Source: Clostridia bacterium (GTDB lineage Bacteria; Bacillota; Clostridia; Lachnospirales; Lachnospiraceae). Taken from it: 64,000 nt of DNA. Position numbers and translations under genes: made by a program. The number at the start of each line of letters is the position of its first letter. The stretch's first letter is position 1. Shown piece after piece: positions 1 to 7,554 of this stretch. The stretch is taken from the NCBI GenBank assembly GCA_910575725.1, contig CAJTFE010000019.1, positions 1 through 64,000 of the forward strand, in the 5' to 3' direction. Below the pieces are notes generated by a model, which had not been told where the DNA came from, did no database searches, and worked only from the letters and a program-made list of their open reading frames with translations.

Positions 1-40
1 AAAAAATATTGATGAAGTCTACCAATCAGGTTATCTTTGT

Positions 41-124
41 TGTATAATGAGTTTATCGTACAGGGTCACTTTCCTTTGTAAAGGTTGTAGCAAACTCATT
101 ATACATCAGAAAGTCCTGTACGAT
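41..124 (+). promoter_or_regulatory. Interlocked inverted repeats ending in a T-run (leader structure)
   Basis: Two perfect inverted repeats interlock as A-B-A'-B'. A is 41-54 and A' is 92-105 (14 bp); B is 55-64 and B' is 115-124 (10 bp). A small CCTTT-GT-AAAGG hairpin (73-84) lies in the loop. B' is followed by ACTTTTTTT, so the B:B' hairpin would resemble an intrinsic terminator. The two long stems cannot easily form together because no linker separates A from B. This looks like an attenuator ahead of the methyltransferase, though a DNA-level site cannot be excluded. Confidence 0.45.
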
Positions 125-311
125 ACTTTTTTTATTAAAAAACTTGTAAAGTGGTGTTAATATAATTTTACAAACGGTCTGGCTGGTTTATTTAGTAATA
201 GGAGTTGTAATAGTTGCGATTGTATATGCGATTGTGTGATCGGTTATGATAGAGAAAAGAAAAAAGTAAAATTCCGGTTTGTCGGGCAAAAGAAATTTAT
301 GGAGGCATAGT
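125..311 (+). other. AT-rich leader before the methyltransferase
   Basis: No gene is supported here. A short reading frame ending with TGA at about 239 would encode a very hydrophobic stretch (VWLVYLVIGVVIVAIVYAIV) but has no ATG, GTG or TTG start that I can find, so it is at best a remnant of a small membrane peptide. A GGAGG at 301-305 belongs to the next gene. Confidence 0.35.
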
Positions 312-1097
312 ATGAAGATAACTGATAGAGATATAGATAACGGAAAACCTTTTGATTGGGGGAAAACCTCTTTAGATTATGCAAAGTTCCGTGATATTTA
401 TCCAAAAGAATTTTATCAAAAAATTGTTGACCGCAAATTATGTATAGACGGACAATCTATCCTTGATGTTGGAACAGGGACAGGGGTTCTTCCCAGAAAT
501 ATGTACCAGTATGGGGCGAAGTGGAGGGCTACCGATATTTCAGGAAATCAAATTGAACAAGCCAAAATCCTTTCAAAAGATATGGATATAGATTATTGCG
601 TTGTGCCAACAGAAGATATAAGTTTTTCAGATAATTCTTTTGATGTAATCACAGCCTGTCAGTGTTTTTGGTATTTTAACCATGAAATTGTTATGCCTAA
701 GTTTTATCGTATGCTTAAAAAAGAGGGAAAGATTCTTGTTTTATATATGGCATGGCTTCCATTTGAGGATAAAATTGCGGGAGCAAGTGAAAAACTTGTA
801 TTAAAATATAGTCCTAACTGGAGTGGTGCAGGAGAAACGATACATCAAATAGACATACCCGATTGCTATAAAGAAAACTTTGAACTTGTACATCACGAAG
901 AATTTACTGTAAGAATACCATTCACCCATGAAAGCTGGAATGGAAGAATGAAAGCGTGTCGTGGAATTGGTGCTTCGCTTACCGAAAAAGAAATTTCTAT
1001 GTGGGAACAAGAGCATAGAACACTCCTTGAACATATTGCGCCTAATGAATTTGATATTTTACATTATGGTGCTATTGCCGAACTAAAAAAGCGTTAA
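312..1097 (+). CDS. Class I SAM-dependent methyltransferase
   Basis: Predicted cytoplasmic methyltransferase using S-adenosylmethionine; the substrate is unknown. The SAM-binding motif I is clear at residues 51-60 (LDVGTGTGVL), followed by an acidic strand end (WRATDIS) and a motif with FDVITACQCFWYF, as in the Methyltransf_11 type. Length is 261 aa. I chose ATG 312 because GGAGG at 301-305 sits 6 nt upstream; a longer frame from TTG 279 lacks a ribosome site. It is followed 20 nt later by the DUF3267 gene, so the two are probably cotranscribed as element cargo. There is no sign that it methylates rRNA or gives resistance, although the structured leader upstream recalls attenuated resistance genes. 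Confidence 0.85.
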   Translation: MKITDRDIDNGKPFDWGKTSLDYAKFRDIYPKEFYQKIVDRKLCIDGQSILDVGTGTGVLPRNMYQYGAKWRATDISGNQIEQAKILSKDMDIDYCVVPTEDISFSDNSFDVITACQCFWYFNHEIVMPKFYRMLKKEGKILVLYMAWLPFEDKIAGASEKLVLKYSPNWSGAGETIHQIDIPDCYKENFELVHHEEFTVRIPFTHESWNGRMKACRGIGASLTEKEISMWEQEHRTLLEHIAPNEFDILHYGAIAELKKR

Positions 1098-1117
1098 ATT
1101 CAAATTAGGAATTATCT

Positions 1118-1741
1118 ATGGCTGACGATAAAAGAAAATTAACAGAAAAAGAACTGAAACGTAAAGATTGCTTTGAAAAAATAAGCTCTGAAATGCAACA
1201 AAAAGGATATAAAATGAAGAATGTGGTTATCAATACACAAAAAGCAAAGTATTTTGCTCTTTTAGTCATGTTTCCGTTTATGGCTTTAACATTTTGGCTC
1301 TACAATAATGTGAATGGTTTTAATTTAGATGGTATTTCCTGGGGATATGCTGTGGCGTTGCCTCTGCTTATTCTATGCCTGATTATCGTGCATGAGCTAA
1401 TACATGGAATTACTTGGGCGATTTTTGCAAAAAATCATTTTCATGCGATTGATTTCGGAATCGTTTGGAGTACTTTATCTCCATATTGCACTTGCTTCGA
1501 ACCGTTGAAAAAGTGGCAATATCTGTTAGGAACTGCTATGCCTACATTGGTTTTAGGAGGTGGGGGTGCAGTGGTTGCGGTGATGACAAATCAGTTACTA
1601 CTATTTTTTGCGGCAGAATACATGATTTTATCAGGTGGCGGAGATTTTCAACTTATACTGAGAAGTATATTAGCTGATAAGCGAGAAAGTTTGTATTGCG
1701 CCCATCCTTACGAATGTGCTTTTGTAGTTTTTGAGAAATAG
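1118..1741 (+). CDS. DUF3267 family membrane zincin
   Basis: A 207-aa membrane protein with a HELIH (HExxH) zinc-protease motif at residues 92-96, in the context VHELIHGITW, which is the hallmark of the DUF3267 putative metalloprotease family. About four hydrophobic segments are visible: near residues 45-62, 75-97, 135-155 and 157-170. A charged N-terminal region (KRKLTEKELKRKD) precedes the first. The family is thought to be membrane-embedded; no substrate is known. It follows the methyltransferase after 20 nt with a weak AGGA ribosome site, and a strong terminator follows, so these two genes form one unit. Confidence 0.8.
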   Translation: MADDKRKLTEKELKRKDCFEKISSEMQQKGYKMKNVVINTQKAKYFALLVMFPFMALTFWLYNNVNGFNLDGISWGYAVALPLLILCLIIVHELIHGITWAIFAKNHFHAIDFGIVWSTLSPYCTCFEPLKKWQYLLGTAMPTLVLGGGGAVVAVMTNQLLLFFAAEYMILSGGGDFQLILRSILADKRESLYCAHPYECAFVVFEK

Positions 1742-1765
1742 GAACGAATACTATAAATATATTTT

Positions 1766-1799
1766 AGTGCCGCAGTTCAAAAAGCTGCGGCACTTTTTG
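1766..1799 (+). terminator. Intrinsic terminator after the DUF3267 gene
   Basis: A perfect 10-bp stem AGTGCCGCAG / CTGCGGCACT (1766-1775 and 1785-1794) with a 9-nt loop, followed directly by TTTTT. Confidence 0.9.
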
Positions 1800-1963
1800 T
1801 ATCGACATATTTTTATTTTTTCTCCCAGCAATCAGCAAAATGTTCCATTAAGCGCGCGCCTGTAACAAAACGGGTACGCGCTCTTTTCTTATCTACAAAA
1901 CAGACAAACTTTCCTGCTGCCTCTGTTGCAGGTGATAGTCCGGGGTGTCGCTCCCCACCCTCT

Positions 1964-2006
1964 GATTTCGATTTTGCCTATCAACTAAAAAAATCGAAAT
2001 CGGAGG
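1964..2006 (+). promoter_or_regulatory. Hairpin abutting the ribosome site of the sigma-like gene
   Basis: A perfect 12-bp stem, GATTTCGATTTT (1964-1975) with AAAATCGAAATC (1990-2001), has a 14-nt loop and ends immediately before the GGAGG at 2002-2006. Placement directly against the ribosome site suggests control of translation or mRNA stability for the gene at 2013, but it could also be a protein-binding palindrome. Confidence 0.5.
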
Positions 2007-2012
2007 TTACAC

Positions 2013-2432
2013 ATGAAAGAAATCAATCTGCGGGACTATTACCCGTTCTATACGAAAGATAATATTGTTGAAGTGCCGGACGAGGTGGCCGACCTGCTCC
2101 GGGAATATAAATTAAGCGAGGCAGCCCATTTCCTGCGTACATACCGGCATAAGGCATATTTTTCTCTGGACTATGACAAGAATGTTGAACGTGATGCCCT
2201 TGTGGTCGTGCTTGCGCCGGAAGATATTCTGATCCATGAGGAAGAACATGGGCGGCTGTACCGGGCCATTACCCTGTTGCCTGAAAAGCAGCGGAACCGG
2301 ATATGCTCTCACTATCTGTTGGGAATGAGCCTTTCCGAAATTGCCAAAAGCGAACACTCGGCGGTAAGCTCCGTGCATGAAGGAATCCAGCGCGGGCTCC
2401 GACGCCTGAAAAAAATTCTGGAAGAAATTTAA
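2013..2432 (+). CDS. Sigma-70 region 4-like protein
   Basis: A 139-aa protein. The C-terminal half (ITLLPEKQRNRICSHYLLGMSLSEIAKSE) reads as a sigma-70 region 4 helix-turn-helix, the part that binds -35 elements; the N-terminal half has no clear region 2. Small sigma-like proteins of this kind are common in Firmicute conjugative and integrative elements next to the recombinase, where they are taken to control element genes. The start ATG 2013 has GGAGG 6 nt upstream. The target promoters are not known. Confidence 0.75.
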   Translation: MKEINLRDYYPFYTKDNIVEVPDEVADLLREYKLSEAAHFLRTYRHKAYFSLDYDKNVERDALVVVLAPEDILIHEEEHGRLYRAITLLPEKQRNRICSHYLLGMSLSEIAKSEHSAVSSVHEGIQRGLRRLKKILEEI

Positions 2433-3038
2433 TCCTGCCCCCGAAAATAACCCTCAAAAATGAAATGAATAATAGAGGGACATATTTATCCGGCGGGACA
2501 AGCCTGGCGGGTGTGGCCGTACAGCATATGCTCCGGCCCGCCCCAACTGAAAAACTGTCATAACTGCCACGCCCCTCGCTTGCTCCTTGACAACCGAATA
2601 CACGCTGTTACAGGTACTTCATTCTGTGTTCCGAGCGGCAGATGGGGCGGCGCGGTGACAGGCGGCCTAAGGAGGTGATGAATCCAGGCTGTCCGAGCGG
2701 TAAACGCAACCCACGAAACCGGCTGTGGCAGGCCGGACGCGACAAGGGCACAGATCATAATGGTACTTCCTCACGGCTCCCTAAAGACTTGGGGAGAGTT
2801 CCTGCGGCGTGCGCCTGCTCTGGCAAAGCGGCGGCGTATGCGGGGCTATGATGCGGCAACGCTATCCGCAGCCTGTAACAGCCCTGCCCTGTTCGTTCAG
2901 GGCCTGCCGGGGGGCGTGGCAAATACGGCAGCTGATCGAAATCAGATACAATGGGCCGGGTCTGTGAGTGTATGAGCGCAGGCCCGACTTATTCATGTGG
3001 TTTCGATAGCCAGAAATTTTCAGGAAGGAGTTGGTATT
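2433..3038. other. 606-bp GC-rich non-coding stretch in the element
   Basis: No open frame here looks like a real protein. Several small hairpins are visible, for example GCCCTG-TTCGTT-CAGGGC at 2886-2903 and CTCCC/GGGAG near 2779-2797, and a GGGCC/GGCCC pairing at about 2953-2986. The stretch is markedly richer in GC than the genes beside it. It may hold a structured RNA or a DNA-processing site of the element; I cannot assign a known RNA family. Confidence 0.35.
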
Positions 3039-3254
3039 ATGGAAAATACGGTTGTTGCCGGCAGAACCGGCGCACTGGTGGACATCCGGGAGGTTGCCGT
3101 TGATAAGGAGCTTTCCCGTGAGGAACGGATCGCCGAATTTGTACGGCAGATCAAAGACCCTTACCGCTTCAAATGCGGGCGGTTCACCGTACAGGCCAGC
3201 TTTGCCGCAGGCGGCGCTACCCTGGAGGAATGTATCAAGGGAATCTTACGGTGA
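3039..3254 (+). CDS. Small conserved-type mobile-element protein
   Basis: A 71-aa protein starting MENTVVAGRTGALVDIREVA. It starts at ATG 3039 with AGGAAGGAG about 10 nt upstream. The middle (SREERIAEFVRQIKDPYRFKCGRFTVQASF) is amphipathic and the end contains TLEECIKGILR. Small proteins of this look are usually found just ahead of the recombinase in Clostridia elements. I think it belongs to the DUF6870 group, but I am not certain. No function is known. Confidence 0.65.
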   Translation: MENTVVAGRTGALVDIREVAVDKELSREERIAEFVRQIKDPYRFKCGRFTVQASFAAGGATLEECIKGILR

Positions 3255-3391
3255 GCCGGATTATTTTAGGAAAAGGGCTGACTTTCCCGCAGGGACGTGG
3301 TACAATAAGAACTGGAAAAGGAATTGAATACGGCACAGCCACACTTCTTGGATTGCGGGGATTTTTCTGCGCAATGAAAGGAGTGTTTTTT

Positions 3392-4966
3392 ATGCAGGTT
3401 TACAAAGCCATTAAGTACATCCGTCTTTCTTATACCGATGATAAGACGGTGGAAAGCGACAGCGTCGCCAACCAGCGGCGGCTGATTGATGATTATATTG
3501 CCCGGCACCCGGAGATTGAAGTCGTGGCAGAAAAGATTGACGACGGTTACAGCGGGGGCCTCTTTCAAAGGCCGGCTTTCCGGAGAATGATGGATGACGC
3601 AAAGCGTGGAAAAATGAACTGTATTATTGTAAAGGATTTTTCAAGATTTGGAAGAGATTATTTAGAGACGGGAAATTATTTGGAACGGATTTTCCCGTTG
3701 CTTGGGATACGCTTCATTTCCGTAAATGATCAGTTTGACAGCGAGGACTGCATGGGAATGACAGGGGGAATGAGCATCGCACTGAAAAACATCATCAATT
3801 CCATGTACAGCCGGGATTTGTCAAAAAAGGTAAAGAGCGCAATGGAGACAAGAGCCGCCCGTGGTGAATACATGGGTGCGCTCATGCCTTACGGCTACTT
3901 AAAGAATCCGGAAAATGTCCACCAGCTGCTCCCCGATGAAGAAGCAGCGGAAATTGTGCGAATGATATTCACGATGGCGGCAAAGGGGAAGAAGAAACCG
4001 GAGATCGCACGGTTCCTTAACGGGCAGGGAACGCCTACCTGCATGGAACACTTCCAGGCGATGGGGCTGAAAAGAAAAAGCCACAGGGAAAAGGAGAAAA
4101 AGCTATGGACCATTACCACCATTGGCGATATGTTAAAGAATGAGGTTTATCTTGGAAGGACAATCTGGAATAAGACAAGGCAGGCGGCAGCCGGTTCAAG
4201 ACGGCGGATAAAAAATGACAGGTCTGAATGGATCATTATAGAGGGGACACATGAGCCCCTTGTGACGCAGGAACTGTTTGATATGGCAAATGCAAATGCA
4301 TTTACGCATAAAAAGAAAAATGTGCCGACAGGACGGAAAGCGCAGCCCATCCTTATCTGTCCGTACTGTGGGAGGCGGCTTACTCTGACCAGTTGGGGAA
4401 ACGCTTACCGTTGCGGACAGGCAGCAATTTCAGGCATTGCAGAATGCAAAACAATCCATGTGGATAAGGAACAATTAGAAAATACGGTATTATCCTGTAC
4501 CCGAATTATGGCGAGCATGGTGGCGGCAGAGGCGTCCGGAAAGAAAAAGGAATGGTCGCAGACGGCAGCAATTGAAGAAAAAATAAAGATGCTGGGAGCG
4601 GAGGGAAAGAGGCTGTCCTCAAGAAAACTTAGGCTTTATGAGGATTACCGTTCCGGAAATATCACGAAAGAGCAGTATCTTAAAAAGTGTGAAAGTGCCG
4701 CCAGCCGGATCTTGGAAATAGAAAACAGCATACCAGAACTGAAAGACGAGGTAATACAGATCAAGGAACAGATGCAGCACATAGAAGAACGAGGGGCAGA
4801 GCTGGAAAGTCTGTTGTCGCTCGAAACGTTTGATAAAGACAAACTGGTTACTGTAATTGGCAGTGTGCAGGTTTATAATGAGGAACGGATTGAAATAGTC
4901 TGGAAAATGGATGATGGCTTTTTCTCCAAAGTGTTGGGAGAGAAAGAAGTGGTTGCTCTGCAATAA
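3392..4966 (+). CDS. Large serine recombinase (TnpX-like)
   Basis: Site-specific recombinase expected to excise and integrate the element, 524 aa. An N-terminal resolvase domain holds the probable nucleophile in YIRLSYTD (about residue 11). It continues with DDGYSGGLFQRPAF and IIVKDFSRFGRDYLE, then the recombinase DNA-binding domain. A zinc ribbon follows (CPYCGRR ... CG ... C, about residues 325-355), then a long coiled-coil C-terminus. ATG 3392 has AAAGGAG 8 nt upstream; an in-frame ATG at 3374 lacks this. All core regions appear present, so it may be active. It ends about 100 nt from the inferred element boundary, as expected for this family. Confidence 0.9.
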   Translation: MQVYKAIKYIRLSYTDDKTVESDSVANQRRLIDDYIARHPEIEVVAEKIDDGYSGGLFQRPAFRRMMDDAKRGKMNCIIVKDFSRFGRDYLETGNYLERIFPLLGIRFISVNDQFDSEDCMGMTGGMSIALKNIINSMYSRDLSKKVKSAMETRAARGEYMGALMPYGYLKNPENVHQLLPDEEAAEIVRMIFTMAAKGKKKPEIARFLNGQGTPTCMEHFQAMGLKRKSHREKEKKLWTITTIGDMLKNEVYLGRTIWNKTRQAAAGSRRRIKNDRSEWIIIEGTHEPLVTQELFDMANANAFTHKKKNVPTGRKAQPILICPYCGRRLTLTSWGNAYRCGQAAISGIAECKTIHVDKEQLENTVLSCTRIMASMVAAEASGKKKEWSQTAAIEEKIKMLGAEGKRLSSRKLRLYEDYRSGNITKEQYLKKCESAASRILEIENSIPELKDEVIQIKEQMQHIEERGAELESLLSLETFDKDKLVTVIGSVQVYNEERIEIVWKMDDGFFSKVLGEKEVVALQ

Positions 4967-4992
4967 AGCAATGTAGGGAATAATATGGGAAA

Positions 4993-5026
4993 GACATCAT
5001 GGAGCTTATTCTGTGGTGTCTTTTTT
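4993..5026 (+). terminator. Terminator after the serine recombinase
   Basis: Stem GACATCA / TGGTGTC (4993-4999 and 5014-5020, one G-U pair) followed by TTTTTT. Confidence 0.7.
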
Positions 5027-5065
5027 GTTGAGAGTGGGAAATGATATTTTTTTTTAGATTTTGCT

Positions 5066-5718
5066 TGACAAAAGCAGAGCTTGGAGGGTTGAAATGGTGT
5101 GATATTGATATGGATAAACAAGTAATTTTTATCAGACGTTCTTTGAGCTGTAGTTATTGCAACGGTGTAAAAAAGGAAATTCTTGTGACACCGAAAACCG
5201 TAAATTCTACAAGGCAGATACCATTTATAGGTGAGATGGAAGAAATACTGAAATCACAGAGGGAGAAACAGCTTTCATTGAAAAAAGAGTTAGGCGGCCG
5301 GTGGAGAGGAAAGGAAGAATTTGAGGATTTGGTCTTTACCACTGGAATGGGGAGCCCCTGCAGCAGATACATTGTAGAAAAGGAAATAAAGAAGATAATA
5401 TTGCGGATACGTGAAAAAGAGGCTGTAGCGGCAGTTCAGGAAAACAGGGAACCGAAAGTGATTCGGGATTTTCATCCGCATACATTGAGATATACCTTTG
5501 CTACCAGATGCTTTGAGAATAAAATGGAGCCGAAGGTTGTGCAGGCAGTACTGGGGCATTCCAGTATCAGTATTACTCTTAATATCTATACGCATGTACT
5601 GGACAATAAGATAGAGGAGGAGATTAAGAAATTTGGAGTGGCAAAGACGCAGAGGATGGAGGCTTATTCTGGAGTGGATGTCAGGAAGGTGAGGATTACG
5701 GCGTTGAGCCATTGTTGA
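5066..5718 (+). pseudogene. Tyrosine integrase, 5' half missing
   Basis: Catalytic part of a phage-type tyrosine recombinase. It holds [20 protein letters not shown] and the nucleophile Tyr in NIYTHVL. The N-terminal arm and core-binding domains are absent. The similarity starts at [13 protein letters not shown], exactly after the place where the first catalytic Arg (T-G-x-R-x-x-E) should be; that position reads Thr here. This, and the recombinase just upstream, suggest that the serine-recombinase element inserted into the gene. The frame from ATG 5041 begins in non-homologous AT-rich DNA. The remnant cannot encode an active integrase. Confidence 0.8.
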
Positions 5719-5720
5719 TA
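5693..5720 (+). repeat. Integrase 3' end, copy 1 of a duplicated motif
   Basis: The final codons of the integrase and the next bases contain GATTACGGCGTTGAGCCATT, which returns with few changes at 6438-6463. The end of an integrase gene is often close to an attachment site, so this may be an att-like duplication. Confidence 0.5.
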
Positions 5721-5806
5721 GGATTTGTGGATAAAACATTTTGGGAATGCTTGTAATCAAATTTGAGTATATGGGTAAAGAAAGTCAAGCAATTTTAAAT
5801 TGTTTG

Positions 5807-5835
5807 TTGAAAAGCTTGCAAGGTTAAGGTATCAT
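5807..5835 (+). promoter_or_regulatory. Promoter of the RelBE-like pair
   Basis: TTGAAA (5807-5812) and TATCAT (5830-5835) are separated by 17 nt, about 70 nt upstream of the antitoxin start. Confidence 0.6.
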
Positions 5836-5905
5836 AAGGGTAAAAGAGGCAAGAGAAATATTTTACTCATTATAGAATATACTAGATTTAGAAAGGATGG
5901 TTTCT

Positions 5906-6064
5906 ATGGCTGTTGTAGTAAGAGCTGATTATCAAGCAGCATTAAATGAACAGAAGAAAGAAGTCCGTGGCCTTGTGTTGGCAGGGTTAGAACAAATCAA
6001 GGAGGGAAAGACAAAAGACTTCCATACGGTGTGTGACAGATTGGAGAAGAAATACGCAAAATGA
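5906..6064 (+). CDS. RelB/YefM-like short antitoxin
   Basis: A 52-aa acidic protein (MAVVVRADYQAALNEQKKEV...), likely the antitoxin of a small type II module. It starts at ATG 5906 behind AAAGGATGG and ends with TGA overlapping the next ATG by 4 nt (ATGA), the usual coupling of such pairs. No DNA-binding motif is obvious at this length. The partner frame downstream resembles the C-terminal half of a RelE/ParE toxin. Assignment rests on size, coupling and partner, not on a strong motif. Confidence 0.55.
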   Translation: MAVVVRADYQAALNEQKKEVRGLVLAGLEQIKEGKTKDFHTVCDRLEKKYAK

Positions 6065-6252
6065 AACAGTACAAAATTGAAGTCACCGAACTGGATGAAG
6101 ATGAATTGCTTGCAAAGTTGGGTGTCCGCAAGGATTACTATCGTAATTATAAAATATATTATGTGATTGATGCAGACACCATATACATAGTAAGAATTCT
6201 TCATATGTTAGTTGACAGCAAGGCATGGTTATATCGCACCTTTGGTTTATAA
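6061..6252 (+). pseudogene. RelE/ParE-like toxin with internal deletion
   Basis: A 63-aa frame. The first residues (MKQYKIEVTE) resemble a ParE/RelE beta-strand and the rest (LLAKLGVRKDYYRNYKIYYV ... DTIYIVRILHMLVD) resembles the C-terminal sheet with the conserved YRNYKIYY and RILH patterns. The helical middle of about 35 residues that normally separates them is missing, so the toxin (normally 90-100 aa) is probably inactive. It overlaps the antitoxin stop by 4 nt. A shorter natural family cannot be fully excluded. Confidence 0.6.
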
Positions 6253-6766
6253 TTTTTGTTTGATATGTAGAGAGCGTATCCAAGCATTAATGATATAGAA
6301 AAGGTTTTTTTAATAGGATATTTATAAAAGTGTCGTATTAGTCTAAAATAGGGTTAGATATGTGCCACACATGTCAATTAAGAAATTTGTAATAGTGAGG
6401 ATGCAGGAGATAGATATTTATTCCGAGGTGGATGGTAGATTATAGCGTTGAGCCATCGTTAATGAAGTTTGGAGAGAAAATCTTTCTAAAGATTTTGGAA
6501 ATTTATCTAAAAAGTATGGTAACAAAAGAACATATAGGGAATAATGGAGAGCTATATCTATTAATAGATATGGCTTTCCTTTTTAGTTGAAATGTAATCA
6601 AGAGATATATTTTATTGGATATAAGATATTAATGTGCAATTTAATATATTAAAAAATTTTCAAAAGAGAATTTTTATTCATAGTGTCAATATGCTATAAA
6701 AGTTGTAATGGATATTTTTTATAGCGTATGGTAGAATATAAAAAACAGAAATTGGGAGTTGATTTT
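6253..6766. other. AT-rich stretch between two toxin-antitoxin remnants
   Basis: No gene is visible in these 514 bp. It contains the second copy of the integrase-end motif (6425-6463) and AT-rich DNA. A short symmetrical run, CTATATCTATTAATAGATATGG, spans about 6552-6573. TATAGCG just before 6727 may be part of a promoter for the VbhA-like gene. Confidence 0.4.
6425..6463 (+). repeat. Duplicated integrase 3' end, copy 2
   Basis: GAGGTGGATGGTAGATTATA followed by GCGTTGAGCCATCGTTAAT closely matches the end of the integrase remnant at about 5671-5720, with a short internal gap. It marks a second integrase end or att-like copy about 745 bp downstream of the first, bracketing the RelBE-like pair. 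Confidence 0.5.
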
Positions 6767-6937
6767 ATGCTAGTCAGTACAGATAAGAAATGGGATTATG
6801 CATTAGGTATGATTAAAGTAGACGGATTAGAGCCATCCCCAGAATTTAAAAAATTAATTGAAAAAGAAAGTCGTGGAGAAATGACCACAGAGGATATGCG
6901 TAAAGTTTTAGACAAAAAATATAAGATGAAAGAATAA
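6767..6937 (+). CDS. VbhA-like antitoxin of a Fic toxin
   Basis: A 56-aa protein. The sequence GLEPSPEFKKLIEKESRGEM fits the short helical antitoxins that block Fic AMP-transferases (VbhA/AntA type, with the inhibitory-helix segment around SPEFKKLIEKE). ATG 6767 has GGGAG about 7 nt upstream; an in-frame ATG at 6728 lacks one. The next gene is a 5'-truncated Fic protein, which supports the assignment. Such antitoxins act by binding the Fic active site in the cytoplasm. Confidence 0.7.
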   Translation: MLVSTDKKWDYALGMIKVDGLEPSPEFKKLIEKESRGEMTTEDMRKVLDKKYKMKE

Positions 6938-7439
6938 GGACAATATTGTAAAAGATGCCACATTTGTCTTAGATAAAATGAACCAGTGCACTTGGGAAAA
7001 GGCATCTATTGATGAAGTGGCAGAAATATTTTCAAAATATTTAGCTGAACTTTGGAAAGTGCATCCGTATCGAGAAGGCAACACGCGCACGGTAATCACA
7101 TTTTGTAGCCAGTTTATAGAGAGCAAAGGATTTTATATAGATAGCGATTTGTTCAAAGATCATGCGCAATATATGAGGACTGCTTTGGCTGCAGCAACCG
7201 CTTTGTTTTCAGATTTAGGAGATAAACGAAAACCGGAATATTTAGAGAAGATAGTTTTGGATGCTTTGGAAAGAGGACAGGAAATGAAACAAAGGGTTTC
7301 AGATGTTATAAAAGAAACTGGATTAAGAGTAACAGAAAGTCGAATCCGTAAGATTGTATATTGGAATCGTTTAGAGCGGCACGAGCATGGGGAACAAGAT
7401 GTTAGATTATATTTATTACAAAATAGGGAATGTGAATAA
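6930..7439 (+). pseudogene. Fic-family AMP-transferase, N-terminus lost
   Basis: The frame holds the Fic motif as HPYREGNTRT (family form HPFxxGNxRx), followed by the usual helical C-terminus. Full Fic proteins carry roughly 80 more residues before this point; here the frame opens only at about 6930 without a start codon, and the first ATG (6978) lies just before the motif. The protein from 6978 would be 153 aa and would lack the flap and N-terminal helices. It probably arose by a deletion between antitoxin and toxin. The catalytic His and Arg remain. Confidence 0.75.
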
Positions 7440-7553
7440 ATGGCTTATATAAAAAATCAAATATTACAGAATAATGCGCTTGAAGCATGGGCAATGGCAG
7501 TTAGATATTGTGATTATATTTTAGAGGGAAAGGTAAGAAACTCTGATCAGTAG
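7440..7553 (+). CDS. Small hypothetical protein after fic
   Basis: A 37-aa frame (MAYIKNQILQNNALEAWAMA...) whose ATG follows the Fic stop codon with no gap. It has an amphipathic look and no motif I recognise. It could be the N-terminal remnant of a longer mobile-element protein, because unrelated transposase sequence begins right after its stop. Low confidence as a functional gene. Confidence 0.35.
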   Translation: MAYIKNQILQNNALEAWAMAVRYCDYILEGKVRNSDQ

Positions 7554-7554
7554 C

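Larger units (their letters stand above)
1..5066 (+). mobile_element. Right end of a serine-recombinase integrative element
   Basis: This stretch carries cargo (methyltransferase, DUF3267 protein), a sigma-like regulator, a small element-type protein and a large serine recombinase as the last gene, which is the usual order at one end of Firmicute integrative elements. The right boundary is inferred near 5066, where a tyrosine integrase reading frame starts abruptly at its catalytic domain. The left end lies outside the window, so size and transfer genes cannot be judged. The missing integrase 5' half should lie at the far left end of the element if this reading is right. Confidence 0.6.

Noticed and set aside
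2642-2975. Short plus-strand frames in the GC-rich block of the first element
   Set aside because: Overlapping frames of low-complexity composition without consistent starts; more likely a non-coding structured region.
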